Part shown: in pieces, positions 1 to 8,815 of the stretch
Layout of the letters: the number at the start of each line of letters is the position of its first letter
How positions within the stretch are numbered: the stretch's first letter is position 1
Assembly (NCBI GenBank): GCA_965657085.1
Contig: CBFHND010000001.1
Span: 320,997 to 384,996 of the forward strand
Direction of reading: 5' to 3'
Source: CBFHND01 sp965657085
GTDB taxonomy: Bacteria > Pseudomonadota > Alphaproteobacteria > Rhodobacterales > Rhodobacteraceae
DNA length: 64,000 bases
The notes under the pieces: model-generated
Seen by the model: the letters and a program-made list of their open reading frames with translations, nothing else
The model's database searches: none
What the model was told of the DNA's origin: nothing
Position numbers and translations under genes: made by a program

Positions 1-792
1 TCGCTGATCCCTCTGGCGGACACCGCAGGCAAACTTTTGACCTCCTTCTACGGCGCCTCGCCCTACTGGGTTGCCGCATCGCGCTTTGTGCTGGGCGCGC
101 TGATGATTGCCCCCTTCGTGCAGCGCTCCGCCTGGGCGCTTCTGGGCAACTGGCGCATCTGGTTTCGCGCGTTGTTCCTCGCGGGTGGCATCACCTCGAT
201 CCAGATCGCCTTGCGCACAGAAGCCATCGCAGACGTCTTTGCCGCCTTCTTCATCGGCCCCCTGATCAGCTTTGCACTGGGGGCACTGGTGCTGCGCGAA
301 CCGGTCACGCCCTTGCGCACCGCCCTGATCGTCCTGGGCTTCATCGGTGTCCTGATCGTGGTGCGCCCGGGGTTCGGCGGCGGCGCGGGCCTGATCTGGG
401 CGGTGCTGGCAGGCAGTTGCTATGGTGCCTTTCTGGCCGCCTCGCGTTGGCTCGCGGGTGTGGGCAGCCCCGTGGCGCTGACCTTCACGCAGCTACTGAT
501 CAGCGCGCTGATCCTGCTGCCCTGGGGCCTTGCCCACCTGCCTGCGCCAAGTATGGCCGTAGCAGGCTTGACGGTGCTCAGCGCCGCAGGCTCGATGCTG
601 GGCAACCTCTTGTTGCTCTATGCCAATCGCATTGCACCGGCCACGCAACTGGCCCCTCTGGTCTATTTTCAACTGCTGGCGGCCGTTGGCCTTGGCCGGG
701 CGGTGTTTGGCGATTTGCCGGACCTGTGGACATGGGGCGGCATGGCTCTGATCGTGGGGGCCGGGGTGATCTCAGCCCGTTTGCGCCGCTGA
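1..792 (+). CDS. EamA/DMT-family permease (5'-truncated by window edge)
   Basis: Integral membrane transporter of the drug/metabolite transporter superfamily; the substrate cannot be told from sequence. The frame is open from base 1 and reads sensibly upstream of the first start-like codon (TTG at 37), so the gene begins outside the window and only about 263 C-terminal codons are seen. The visible part holds about eight hydrophobic helices and the usual EamA features: a short amphipathic stretch with GASPYWVAASRF near the start and LGFIGVLIVVRPG in the middle, where the first EamA repeat ends. It ends in ISARLRR and overlaps the convergent nadD by 21 bp. Family is confident, substrate unknown. 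Confidence 0.85.
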   Translation, partial: SLIPLADTAGKLLTSFYGASPYWVAASRFVLGALMIAPFVQRSAWALLGNWRIWFRALFLAGGITSIQIALRTEAIADVFAAFFIGPLISFALGALVLREPVTPLRTALIVLGFIGVLIVVRPGFGGGAGLIWAVLAGSCYGAFLAASRWLAGVGSPVALTFTQLLISALILLPWGLAHLPAPSMAVAGLTVLSAAGSMLGNLLLLYANRIAPATQLAPLVYFQLLAAVGLGRAVFGDLPDLWTWGGMALIVGAGVISARLRR

Positions 793-1386
793 CCACGCCC
801 CTGACGCGCGGATCGCGGTCGACGACTGCGCCACCATCGGAACGTTCACGAAACACCACGCAGGGGCTGCCACACGGCCCAGCATCTGCGATGCACGCCC
901 CCCGATCCGGTAGGGCGCAAACAGACGCGCCGCCGGGCTCATCCGGGCCGAGATTCTGTCACCCGGACGGGCCAGAACGCCCACCGGCACGTTGCCCATG
1001 ATCCACCGCCAATCCTGCCAACGGTGCAATTGCGCAAGGTTGTCGGCGCCCATCAGCCACACAAACCGCACGCCGGGATAATGCGCCTGCAACGCCGCAA
1101 GGGTCTGCGCGGTATACCTTGTGCCAAGACGCGCCTCGATGTCCGTGACCGTCACCCGCGGATGCTGCATGACCGCCCGCGCCCGCGCCATGCGCTGCTC
1201 CAGCGGCGCAGGCCCGCGCGCTTTCAACGGGTTGCCGGGACTGACCAGCCACCACACACCGTCCAGACCAAACCGCTTCATCGCCTCGCGGGTGATGTGC
1301 GCATGGCCTGCGTGCGCAGGGTCGAATGATCCGCCCAAAAGGCCGATCACCTGCCCCTGTCTCGCCAATGGAAACCCGTGTCTCAT
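772..1386 (-). CDS. nadD: nicotinate-nucleotide adenylyltransferase NadD
   Basis: Transfers AMP from ATP to nicotinate mononucleotide, giving deamido-NAD, in cytosolic NAD biosynthesis; the last step, NAD synthetase, is also in this window (nadE near 46 kb). The 204-aa product has the nucleotidyltransferase signature GGSFDPAHAGH close to the N-terminus and the C-terminal SSTAIR motif, both expected of NadD. The frame is open further upstream, but ATG at 1386 puts the GGSFDP motif at the normal distance from the N-terminus, so the longer 260-codon version was rejected. It lies 31 bp behind the MOSC gene on the same strand and overlaps the DMT gene tail to tail. In many bacteria nadD is next to rsfS, which is not seen here. 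Confidence 0.92.
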   Translation of the reverse strand: MRHGFPLARQGQVIGLLGGSFDPAHAGHAHITREAMKRFGLDGVWWLVSPGNPLKARGPAPLEQRMARARAVMQHPRVTVTDIEARLGTRYTAQTLAALQAHYPGVRFVWLMGADNLAQLHRWQDWRWIMGNVPVGVLARPGDRISARMSPAARLFAPYRIGGRASQMLGRVAAPAWCFVNVPMVAQSSTAIRASGAWSAAQTG

Positions 1387-1417
1387 GCCGCTTGTTGCCC
1401 GGCCCCGGCAGGCAATG

Positions 1418-1888
1418 TCAATCAACCACCCGCAGCGCATCGCCCAGGCTGATGTGGCCCGGCTGCACCACGCGCGCACACCACCCGCCGTGTCCCCGCA
1501 CCGCGTTATACCCGCCGTAACCAAAGGTTTCCTCCATCCGGCTGCACGGGGCACAGATCACCTCGATTCTCAGCACGGCACCTCCCACCGCCAGATCGCG
1601 GCCCTTCAGCGCGCCGAGGTTAAGGCCCGAGACAACGATGTTGCGCCGCAGATCATGCGGCGACACCGCATCCCGGCCCAAAAGCGCCGCGATCACTGGC
1701 AAGTGTTCCGCCTGTATCAGGGTTACCGCCCGTTTTCCCGGCCGCGCGCGGTCTCCTGCCAGACCGTCTTCACCCACGTCGACCGACGACAGGGCAACCA
1801 TATCCGCACGGCGCGCAGGCCGCACACCGATCCACCGGATGCACCCTGCCTGCGCATGGCGCGCGGTCAGTTCGGCCAGCGTCAACAC
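1418..1888 (-). CDS. MOSC domain-containing protein
   Basis: A 156-aa single-domain MOSC (molybdenum cofactor sulfurase C-terminal) protein. MOSC proteins act in sulfur transfer or molybdenum-cofactor-linked redox reactions; the specific substrate here is unknown. The conserved cysteine block CAPCSRM, about residue 112, followed by a Gly-rich stretch (FGYGGYNAVRGHGGW), is typical of the small stand-alone MOSC group. It begins three bases after the stop of the upstream hydrolase gene and is followed by nadD, so the three are probably one transcript. No YiiM-type partner oxidoreductase is visible. Confidence 0.85.
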   Translation of the reverse strand: MLTLAELTARHAQAGCIRWIGVRPARRADMVALSSVDVGEDGLAGDRARPGKRAVTLIQAEHLPVIAALLGRDAVSPHDLRRNIVVSGLNLGALKGRDLAVGGAVLRIEVICAPCSRMEETFGYGGYNAVRGHGGWCARVVQPGHISLGDALRVVD

Positions 1889-1891
1889 GGC

Positions 1892-3178
1892 CTAGCGCGG
1901 CACTTCTGCTTCAAGATCGGGCAACCGCTCCAGTGGATAGTTCTGATGCAGCACCCAGATGCCATCTTCATCCTGCTCCAGCGGGCGCAGGGTGCCGCCC
2001 GGAAAGGCGCGCGTGCGCAGGGCCAAAACGATGTCCGAGAGCACCGCCGGGTTCTCCCGGAAATAGGCGTGACCAAACCCGCCGCTCAGCCCTTCAACCC
2101 GCACGAAATGCACCAGCCCCGCCTTGCGCAGGCTTTCCAGTTCCCCGGGTTTCAGATCACCCTGCATCAGCGCACCAAACCGTGCCGACCGGGTCAGATA
2201 GGCGCTCAGCCGCAAGGCCCCGTCGGCGGGGTTCACATAGGCATTGATCTGCTCGAAGGCTTCAGAAAACCGCTCGGCCAAAAGCCTCTGGCGGACGATG
2301 CCCGTGTCCAGATCGGGTGCAGCAAGGATCAGTGTACCCGTCTTCATCCCCGTCTTGGGATGCACACCGCGCCCCCGCTGATAGATGATCATTTCCCGCA
2401 AGGCCGCCGTCATTACGTCCGTACCCCGCGAATGTGCCACGATGTCGATGTCCTCCACTTCGGGGATCTCGGCCAGCATGCGCAGGAATTCCTTGGCGTG
2501 ATAGACCGAAAACGTGCCCGCCTCGCGATCGCGGAAATATCCCAGCGGCCCGAACCCGTTGCCCGCGGGCCAGGTAAAGACCACCGGCACCGTGCGCCGC
2601 CCGGCGAAATGCCACAGGTTGGCCAATGTGGTCAGCCCATCGTCAAACTGGTTGTTGAACCCGTGTACATAGACCAACACCCGGCCATTGCCGGTCGCCC
2701 GGATTTCCTCCGCAATGGCCTGCTGAAAGGCACGCGTTTGTTCCAGATAGGCTTGGTGCGCAGGCTCCAGAACCCGCAGCCCGCCATCGCGCCGCTCGGA
2801 TGGCAAAGGGGTCTCGGGAAACCGCACGATCTCATCGGTGCGCTGCACATCAAGGGTCGAAATCTGGCGCCCTGCATCCACATGGGTCCGCCGCACCAAC
2901 TCTTCCCACGTCAGGTCCGTGCCAAAAGCCACCTGTGCCGCGCCAAACGCCATGGAATCCGATCGCTCGGAGCCATAGCCGACCCCATCCGCATTGCGCT
3001 GGCGATCGGTGACATAAAAGATGCGCGGCGTGGACGTGCGCAGCGTTTCCGGCACGCGATCCGCCTGATAGTTGGTGCCATCAAGATAAAGGTTCGGCGG
3101 CGCCGACAGAAACGCGCCACGCGCACAGGCCGCAACCATCAGCACAAGGGCCAAACACACCCAAACCGTCCTGCGCAT
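1892..3178 (-). CDS. DUF900-type alpha/beta hydrolase, predicted lipoprotein
   Basis: A 428-aa predicted serine hydrolase of the DUF900 alpha/beta-hydrolase group, substrate unknown. The N-terminus has a hydrophobic signal ending in the lipobox-like VAAC at residues 15-18, so it is probably lipid-anchored in the envelope. The nucleophile elbow is AHSRG about residue 250 within DIVAHSRGTDVMT, preceded by the oxyanion strand VYVHGFNNQF; a catalytic His is plausible in VHFVRVEG or FGHAYF near the C-terminus. The start at 3178 has an AAGGAG ribosome-binding site. It is first gene of a likely three-gene unit with the MOSC gene and nadD. Confidence 0.8.
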   Translation of the reverse strand: MRRTVWVCLALVLMVAACARGAFLSAPPNLYLDGTNYQADRVPETLRTSTPRIFYVTDRQRNADGVGYGSERSDSMAFGAAQVAFGTDLTWEELVRRTHVDAGRQISTLDVQRTDEIVRFPETPLPSERRDGGLRVLEPAHQAYLEQTRAFQQAIAEEIRATGNGRVLVYVHGFNNQFDDGLTTLANLWHFAGRRTVPVVFTWPAGNGFGPLGYFRDREAGTFSVYHAKEFLRMLAEIPEVEDIDIVAHSRGTDVMTAALREMIIYQRGRGVHPKTGMKTGTLILAAPDLDTGIVRQRLLAERFSEAFEQINAYVNPADGALRLSAYLTRSARFGALMQGDLKPGELESLRKAGLVHFVRVEGLSGGFGHAYFRENPAVLSDIVLALRTRAFPGGTLRPLEQDEDGIWVLHQNYPLERLPDLEAEVPR

Positions 3179-3357
3179 CGCTGCTGCTCCTTTTGCTATG
3201 CCAGCGCCCTAGCGCTAGCATGGCTTTGTCGTTGCGCCAAAACACTATTCGGTGGCCGCATCGGCGATGGTCAAACCGAACTTGGCACACCCGCGCGCCG
3301 CCCTGAGACAGTTCAGCTTGCGCTCAAGCGCTTTCTTTTCCCATGCCTTGCGCAGCT

Positions 3358-3561
3358 TCACGCGGGACCAGCCGCGCATCCCGTGACATAGGGCACGTCG
3401 CATTGGGTCCAGAACACGGGTTCGATGCCGAAGGTGCCAGCCTTGCACTTGTCATCGCACAGCAGCCAGTCGAGCTCCTTGCCCAGTGCGCAGACATCAT
3501 CCTCCGCCCACGCCACCGTGGCCCGGATGATTGCCAAGAACGCACCGATACACCGCAACAT
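3358..3561 (-). CDS. small secreted cysteine-rich protein, possibly frameshifted
   Basis: I do not recognise this 67-aa product. ATG at 3561 is preceded by GGGGGA at good spacing, favouring it over ATG at 3585. Residues 1-19 look like a signal peptide ending AWA, and the mature part has five cysteines (VCALG, LLCDDKC, TQCDV, TGCAA), suggesting disulfides in the periplasm. The stop at 3358-3360 overlaps by GTGA with a second frame (3361 down to 3245, 38 codons) that carries two more cysteines and a basic helix. The two may be one protein split by a single-base change, or a coupled pair. Function unknown. Confidence 0.45.
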   Translation of the reverse strand: MLRCIGAFLAIIRATVAWAEDDVCALGKELDWLLCDDKCKAGTFGIEPVFWTQCDVPYVTGCAAGPA

Positions 3562-3713
3562 AATGTCCCCCAAAAATCCGATCATCGATAAATATGCCCC
3601 AGCCTAAAACGCTCTCCCGCAATCCGAGAAACGTTTTTCCCCTCAAAGCTGTTTGCCAAGCCCGCGCGCGCGGCCTAAACCGGATTAAATCCAGCAATTT
3701 GTCGGAGGGGCCC

Positions 3714-5363
3714 ATGGCTGCCTATCAATACGTCTACCACATGTCCGGTGTCTCAAAGACCTACCCCGGCGGCAAAAAGACATTTGAAAACATTCACTTG
3801 AACTTCCTTCCCGGCGTCAAGATCGGCGTCGTGGGCGTCAACGGCGCGGGTAAATCCACCCTGCTCAAGATCATGGCCGGGCTCGACAAGGACTTCACCG
3901 GCGAAGCATGGGCCGCCGAGGGGGCCAAGGTTGGCTATCTGCCACAGGAACCCAAACTGGACGAAACCCTCAGCGTGCGGGAAAACGTGATGCTGGGCGT
4001 GGCCGAGAAAAAGGCGGTCCTTGATCGCTACAACGAATTGGCGATGAACTACTCCGACGAGACTGCCGACGAAATGGCCGCCCTTCAGGATCAGATCGAC
4101 GCGGAAAACCTCTGGGACCTCGACAGCCAGATCGATGTTTCCATGGAAGCCCTGCGTTGCCCCCCCGATGACGCAGACATTGCGACCCTGTCAGGCGGCG
4201 AGGCCCGCCGCGTTGCCCTGTGCAAACTGCTGCTCGAAGCACCGGACATGCTGCTGTTGGACGAACCGACCAACCACCTTGACGCCGAAACCATCGCGTG
4301 GCTGCAACAGCACCTGATCGACTACAAGGGCACCATCCTGATCGTCACTCACGACCGCTATTTCCTCGATGACATCACCGGCTGGATTCTCGAACTGGAT
4401 CGCGGACGCGGCATCCCCTACGAGGGCAACTACTCCGCGTGGCTGGAACAAAAGGCCAAGCGGCTGGAACAGGAAGCCCGCGAGGACAAGTCCAAGCAAA
4501 AGACGCTGGAACGCGAACTGGAATGGATGCGGCAGGGCGCCAAGGCACGGCAGGCGAAATCCAAGGCCCGGATCAATGCCTACAACGAACTGGCCGAACA
4601 GTCCGAGCGCGAGAAACTCAGCCGCGCCCAGATCGTCATCCCCAACGGCCCGCGCCTTGGTTCAAAGGTGATCGATGTGCACGGCCTGACCAAGGCCATG
4701 GGCGACAAGCTTCTGGTTGAAGGGCTCGATTTCTCCCTGCCGCCCGGCGGCATCGTCGGTGTAATCGGCCCCAACGGCGCGGGTAAATCGACGCTGTTCA
4801 AGATGCTCACGGGGCAGGAACAGCCCGACGTCGGCACCGTCGAATACGGCGACACGGTCAAGCTTTCCTATGTCGACCAGTCCCGCGATGATCTGGCCGA
4901 CGACGACACAGTGTGGGAGGCGATCACCGGCGGGGCCGAGATCATCGAACTGGGTGACGCGCAGGTCAACTCGCGCGCCTACTGTTCGTCCTTCAACTTC
5001 AAGGGCGGCGACCAGCAGAAAAAGGTATCGCTCCTGTCCGGCGGCGAACGCAACCGCGTGCACATGGCGCGGCTGTTGAAAGACGGCGGCAACGTGCTGC
5101 TCTTGGACGAACCCACCAACGACCTCGACGTCGAAACCCTCCGCGCGCTGGAAGACGCGTTGGTGGATTTCGCAGGTTGCGCGGTGGTCATCTCGCACGA
5201 CCGCTTCTTCCTTGACCGTATCTGTACCCACATCCTTGCCTTCGAAGGCGAGGCGCACGTGGAGTGGTTCGAAGGCAACTTCGAGGACTACGAAGAAGAC
5301 AAGAAACGCCGGTTGGGCGATATTGAACCCAAGCGGATGAAGTTCAAGAAATTCACCCGGTAG
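3714..5363 (+). CDS. ettA: energy-dependent translational throttle protein EttA (ABC-F)
   Basis: ABC-F ATPase that binds the ribosomal E site and gates the first peptide bond according to the ATP/ADP ratio. The 549-aa protein has two ABC cassettes without membrane segments: Walker A GVNGAGKST (about residue 42) and GPNGAGKST (about 355), signatures LSGGE twice, and Walker B LLLDEPTNHLD and LLLDEPTNDLD. Between them is the charged interdomain linker with KAKRLEQEAREDKSKQKTLE and the ARQAKSKARI stretch typical of EttA. An upstream in-frame ATG at 3594 would add 40 residues of low similarity; ATG 3714 has GGAGGGG just before it and matches the usual start MAAYQYVY. Monocistronic by layout. Confidence 0.95.
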   Translation: MAAYQYVYHMSGVSKTYPGGKKTFENIHLNFLPGVKIGVVGVNGAGKSTLLKIMAGLDKDFTGEAWAAEGAKVGYLPQEPKLDETLSVRENVMLGVAEKKAVLDRYNELAMNYSDETADEMAALQDQIDAENLWDLDSQIDVSMEALRCPPDDADIATLSGGEARRVALCKLLLEAPDMLLLDEPTNHLDAETIAWLQQHLIDYKGTILIVTHDRYFLDDITGWILELDRGRGIPYEGNYSAWLEQKAKRLEQEAREDKSKQKTLERELEWMRQGAKARQAKSKARINAYNELAEQSEREKLSRAQIVIPNGPRLGSKVIDVHGLTKAMGDKLLVEGLDFSLPPGGIVGVIGPNGAGKSTLFKMLTGQEQPDVGTVEYGDTVKLSYVDQSRDDLADDDTVWEAITGGAEIIELGDAQVNSRAYCSSFNFKGGDQQKKVSLLSGGERNRVHMARLLKDGGNVLLLDEPTNDLDVETLRALEDALVDFAGCAVVISHDRFFLDRICTHILAFEGEAHVEWFEGNFEDYEEDKKRRLGDIEPKRMKFKKFTR

Positions 5364-5418
5364 CAGTCGCGAAATCGATTGCTGCCCGCGCGCGGCAGTC
5401 GTGTTGACGAAAAGCAAT

Positions 5419-5452
5419 GAGAGCAGCACCCGGTTCAATTCTGGGTGCTCTC
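5419..5452 (+). terminator. hairpin downstream of ettA
   Basis: GAGAGCAGCACCC and GGGTGCTCTC form an imperfect stem (three-base bulge) about 55 bp after the ettA stop. There is no long T run after it, so a termination role is only likely. Confidence 0.3.
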
Positions 5453-5573
5453 AGATTTCTGACAGTTTGTTCGCCAAACATCCGCCCCCGCGCCCATGGG
5501 GGCGGTCGGGGGCGGCACAAACGCGGGGCGTTTATGCGGTGCGCAGCTCAATAACTCCTGCTATCCTCCCTCC

Positions 5574-5999
5574 ATGCACCGCCGGACCTTCCTCTCCACG
5601 CTCGCTGCCCTCGCCTCGGCCCCAGCCTTGCCCGCCCGCGCCACAGCCACCGCCACGGCCGATCAATTTGCCCGTGCCAAGATGCTCGCGCGCTGTCACG
5701 ACACCGCCTCGCCCCAGATGCTGGCGCGGTTGATGCAGCTGGATGACGCCACCGCGCGCGGACTTTTCAACATGCTGCGGGACCACAACGTGATCGGCCT
5801 CGGGGCTGACGGCATGACCCGCGCCATCGCACCACTCAACGGGCACTGCATCACCAACGAGGCCCTGCGCATCCGGCGGTTCGCTGAAGCCGCGTTCAAG
5901 CTGCACAAGCGGCTCAAGGACGTCACCGACCGCCTGACCAAGCCGGACGAAGACCCGAACGTCCCGGACACGGACGCACCTGCGCCCGACGCCACCTGA
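5574..5999 (+). CDS. hypothetical protein with Tat-like signal
   Basis: 141-aa protein not matched to a named family. It starts MHRRTFLSTLAALAS, a twin-arginine-like signal with an Ala-rich cleavage region around residues 20-28, so export is probable. The mature part has a helical segment around LARLMQLDDATARGLFNML, one conserved-looking stretch LNGHCITNEALRIRRF, and a Pro/Asp-rich tail. The L,D-transpeptidase at 6462 begins with nearly the same leader (MHRRTF), suggesting both are exported by Tat. ATG 5574 was chosen because upstream codons precede the signal without any recognisable sequence. Confidence 0.65.
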   Translation: MHRRTFLSTLAALASAPALPARATATATADQFARAKMLARCHDTASPQMLARLMQLDDATARGLFNMLRDHNVIGLGADGMTRAIAPLNGHCITNEALRIRRFAEAAFKLHKRLKDVTDRLTKPDEDPNVPDTDAPAPDAT

Positions 6000-6041
6000 C
6001 CCGACGCTTGCTTTTTCGGCGCGCATCGTCACCATCTCCCC

Positions 6042-6392
6042 ATGACCTACCTGATCCTCAAGGCGCTGATCTCCGGCGTCCTAATCGCCATCATTTCCGA
6101 GGTCTCGCGCCGCCTGCCCGGCCTTGGCGCGCTCATCGCCTCGCTGCCTCTGATCTCGGTGATGGGGATGCTCTGGCTCTGGCGCGACAGGCCGGATGCG
6201 GAAAACATGGCGCACCATGCCGAGGCGACGTTCTGGTACGTTCTGCCCTCGCTGCCGATGTTCCTGCTGATCCCCGCCCTGCTGCGCGCCGGTTGGAGCT
6301 TTCACGCCGCCCTCATCGCTGGCTGCGTGCTGACCATTGCGCTTTACCTTGCGATGATCTGGGCCGCACCCCGGCTGGGCATCCGCCTCTGA
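6042..6392 (+). CDS. DUF3147 family small membrane protein
   Basis: 116-aa protein with about four hydrophobic segments. The opening ILKALISGVLIAIISEVSRR followed by GALIASLPLISVMGM matches the DUF3147 family of inner-membrane proteins of unknown function. It is sandwiched between two Tat-leader genes on the same strand (42 bp after one, 69 bp before the next), so co-transcription is possible. No ribosome-binding site is clear before the ATG. Confidence 0.8.
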   Translation: MTYLILKALISGVLIAIISEVSRRLPGLGALIASLPLISVMGMLWLWRDRPDAENMAHHAEATFWYVLPSLPMFLLIPALLRAGWSFHAALIAGCVLTIALYLAMIWAAPRLGIRL

Positions 6393-6461
6393 CCCCTTGA
6401 TCTGGGGGCACATAATGCCGAAAATGCAGCCATTGATCCTGTTCATTTCCGAGGCAAACCC

Positions 6462-7022
6462 ATGCACCGTCGTACCTTCGTATCCACTGCCCTCGCCGCA
6501 CCGCTGACATTGAAACTGGCGGCACCTGCCGTTGCGAAAACCGTCGTCTTCGACCCCACCCCCCAAGAGGTGCGGATCAAGAAGGACTTCCTGCCCGGCC
6601 AGATGCTGATCCTGCCGCGCAGCTATTACCTCTACCTCGTGACCGAACCACGCAAGGCCATCCGCTACGGCGTGGGTGTGGGCAAGGCCGGGCTGGAATT
6701 CACCGGCACCGCCACGATCGACGTGAAAAAGGAATGGCCCACCTGGCGTCCCACCGACGAGATGATCGAACGCGAGCCGCGCACCTACGCGCGTTTCAAG
6801 GACAACGATTTCGTGCAACCGGGCGGCCCGGGCAACCCGCTGGGCGCGCGGGCGCTCTACCTGTTCCAGAACGGGCGCGATACGTATTTCCGCATCCACG
6901 GCACCACGCAACCACAAAGCATCGGACAATCCGTGTCAAACGGCTGCATCCGCATGCTGAATGAACATGTCACCGATCTTTATCCCCGCGTGCCGCTCGG
7001 CACAGTGGTGACAGTGCTCTAG
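6462..7022 (+). CDS. L,D-transpeptidase (YkuD domain)
   Basis: Periplasmic peptidoglycan-modifying enzyme predicted to form 3-3 crosslinks or attach proteins to the wall via an acyl-enzyme cysteine. 186 aa: residues 1-25 are a Tat-type leader (MHRRTF, ending APAVA), the rest a YkuD domain. The catalytic set is visible: His146 in IHGT and the SNGC motif with Cys162 followed by IRM. The size fits the short single-domain alphaproteobacterial group. Its TAG stop shares the palindrome CTAG with the stop of the convergent gene at 7019. Confidence 0.92.
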   Translation: MHRRTFVSTALAAPLTLKLAAPAVAKTVVFDPTPQEVRIKKDFLPGQMLILPRSYYLYLVTEPRKAIRYGVGVGKAGLEFTGTATIDVKKEWPTWRPTDEMIEREPRTYARFKDNDFVQPGGPGNPLGARALYLFQNGRDTYFRIHGTTQPQSIGQSVSNGCIRMLNEHVTDLYPRVPLGTVVTVL

Positions 7023-7264
7023 GCCGCCTTTTCAGCGCCTGCGTCGGCCTCGGCGTCGGGCGCAGGCAACGCCAGAGCCTCATCCGGCATCTGTACGGGC
7101 AGATCGATCGAGATGGCGCCCGTCTCAGGGTCCAGCGTGATCTTGGGCTTGGGATCAAGCCCGGCAAGGATGCTGTTCAGATCGGTCAAGGCACGGGTGA
7201 CAACCACGCGCTGCGGTTCGATCTTCAGATCACCAGCAGATCGCGAAAACAGGAATTTCAGCAT
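7019..7264 (-). CDS. small conserved-type hypothetical protein
   Basis: 81 aa from ATG 7264 (MLKFLFSR). A second ATG at 7270 adds two residues, but GGGGAG lies about eight bases before 7264 and only one or two before 7270, so 7264 is preferred. The protein is soluble, with a central part alternating hydrophobic and charged residues (RVVVTRALTDLNSILAGLD) and an Ala/Asp-rich acidic tail. No family recognised. It converges on the L,D-transpeptidase gene with overlapping stop codons. Confidence 0.6.
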   Translation of the reverse strand: MLKFLFSRSAGDLKIEPQRVVVTRALTDLNSILAGLDPKPKITLDPETGAISIDLPVQMPDEALALPAPDAEADAGAEKAA

Positions 7265-7366
7265 TTCCATTCTCCCCTCAGAAGACATGCAGTTGCCGGT
7301 CATCCTGCCCTGAATGGCCGTCGGGGTGCAGGGGAACCTTGCCCGGCTGCTCCCCTCGGTGACGCA

Positions 7367-7630
7367 TTACAGCAGAACGCGCCACACAAGCAGGCTGGGT
7401 GCCAAAAAGGCGAACAAAATGCAAAACAGCTTGGCCCCGTGCGACACACGCCCAAAAACGCCTCCGCCGTGCAGGGCTGCGCCATAACCATCTGCCGCGG
7501 CCATCACCGCATAACCTGACGCTTCCCGGCGCGTCTCGCGGGCGCGAATGCTTGCCATGGCACGGTCATGGACAGCCTGCTGGCGTTCCGCTTCGTTAAG
7601 TTTGATGTCGAGGTTTTGCATATCAGTCAT
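7367..7630 (-). CDS. small single-pass membrane protein
   Basis: 87 aa starting at ATG 7630, with AAGGACG upstream at good spacing; a longer open frame to 7822 crosses the terminator of the next operon and was rejected. The N-terminal half is helical and charged (NEAERQQAVHDRAMASIRARETRR) and the C-terminus has one membrane segment (LFCILFAFLAPSLLVWRVLL), so it is probably a tail-anchored inner-membrane protein. No family recognised. Confidence 0.6.
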   Translation of the reverse strand: MTDMQNLDIKLNEAERQQAVHDRAMASIRARETRREASGYAVMAAADGYGAALHGGGVFGRVSHGAKLFCILFAFLAPSLLVWRVLL

Positions 7631-7735
7631 TGCGCACGTCCTTGTTGGTTTAACAGCCACATGGAGCGCGCACGGAGCAAGTCCACCACATGCGACGAAA
7701 AGGCCATATGGAAACGAGGTCGCGCGCCACAAACG

Positions 7736-7763
7736 AAAAAGGGCCGGCCTTTCGGCCAGCCCC
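7736..7763 (-). terminator. rho-independent terminator of the pyrimidine operon
   Basis: On the minus strand GGCTGGCC-GAAA-GGCCGGCC (one G-U pair) is followed by five T residues, 22 bp after the stop of the substrate-binding protein gene. It marks the end of the long operon that starts at 14926. Confidence 0.8.
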
Positions 7764-7785
7764 CAGTCCTTGGTTTTGAACCGGA

Positions 7786-8775
7786 TCAGTTCAGCGCTTT
7801 GTCCGTGATCGCGTGGGTCCACGCACCTTCAGGTGCCTTGGAAATCACGGGGTCTGATCCACCCGACAAGAGCGACGCAACCGTGCGCTCATAGTCCGCC
7901 GGGTCCAGCGCGCCGTTGCTGCCCGCGGTCAGCTTGGCAATCTCGCCCATCATCCGCTTCTGGTGCTCTTCGGTCTGTGCGCCCGATGCATCGTTGTCCA
8001 GAACAATGCCCGCGGCCTCATCCGGGTTGGCTTCGGCATATTTCCAGCCCTTCATCGAGGCACGCACGAAACGCACCATCTTGTCTTCGAACGCAGGGTC
8101 GGCAAGGTTCTCTTCCAATGCGTAAAGGCCGTCTTCCAACGTGGCCACGCCTTGGTCTTCGTATTTGAACACCTGCAGTTCTTCAGGCGTCAGGCCCGCA
8201 TCGATGATCTGCCAGTATTCGTTGTAGGTCATGGTCGACACGCACGCCGCCTGCCCCTGCAGGATCGGATCGACGTTGAAGCCTTGCTTGAGAACGGTCA
8301 CACCGCCGTCAGAGCCATCCGTGGCAATGCCCAGCTGGCTCATCCAGCTCAGGAACGGGAATTCGTTGCCAAAGAACCAGACGCCCAGCGTCTTGCCCGG
8401 GAAGTCATCGGTGCTGGAAACACCCGCGTCCTTGCGGCAGGTCAGCATCATGCCCGAGGATTTGAACGGCTGCGCAATGTTAACCATCGCCAGCCCCTTT
8501 TCACGCGCGGCCAATGCGGCGGGCATCCATTCCACCGTCACGTCGGCACCGCCCCCGGCCAGCACCTGTGTGGGCGCGATGTCGGGGCCACCGGGCTTGA
8601 TGGTCACGTTCAGATCCTCTTCCTCGTAGAACCCCTTGTCCAGCGCCACGTAGTAGCCCGCGAATTGCGCCTGCGTCACCCACTTGAGCTGCAATGTCAC
8701 GTCATCTGCCGCCTGCGCCAGCGTGCCCCACGTGCTTGCCACGGCCACCGCCGCCAGTTTGGTCATCATCTTCAT
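7786..8775 (-). CDS. ABC transporter substrate-binding protein, NMT1/THI5-like
   Basis: Periplasmic binding protein of an importer. 329 aa with a signal peptide (MKMMTKLAAVAVASTWGTLA, cleaved after AQA). The mature start LQLKWVTQAQFAGYYVALDKG is the hallmark of the NMT1/THI5-like group that binds pyrimidine-like and sulfonate ligands. It is the last gene of an operon encoding pyrimidine-ring-opening enzymes, so uptake of uracil/thymine or their dihydro or ureido products is the likely role. This comes from context and family, and the exact ligand is not shown. A terminator follows directly. Confidence 0.85.
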   Translation of the reverse strand: MKMMTKLAAVAVASTWGTLAQAADDVTLQLKWVTQAQFAGYYVALDKGFYEEEDLNVTIKPGGPDIAPTQVLAGGGADVTVEWMPAALAAREKGLAMVNIAQPFKSSGMMLTCRKDAGVSSTDDFPGKTLGVWFFGNEFPFLSWMSQLGIATDGSDGGVTVLKQGFNVDPILQGQAACVSTMTYNEYWQIIDAGLTPEELQVFKYEDQGVATLEDGLYALEENLADPAFEDKMVRFVRASMKGWKYAEANPDEAAGIVLDNDASGAQTEEHQKRMMGEIAKLTAGSNGALDPADYERTVASLLSGGSDPVISKAPEGAWTHAITDKALN

Positions 8776-8815
8776 TGATACTCTCCTTGTTGATTTTGGT
8801 TTGGAAATTGAAATC

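Noticed and set aside
1121..3391. Long plus-strand open frame (about 750 codons)
   Set aside because: It is antisense to nadD, the MOSC gene and the hydrolase, is His/Arg/Pro-rich, and resembles no protein; a high-GC shadow.
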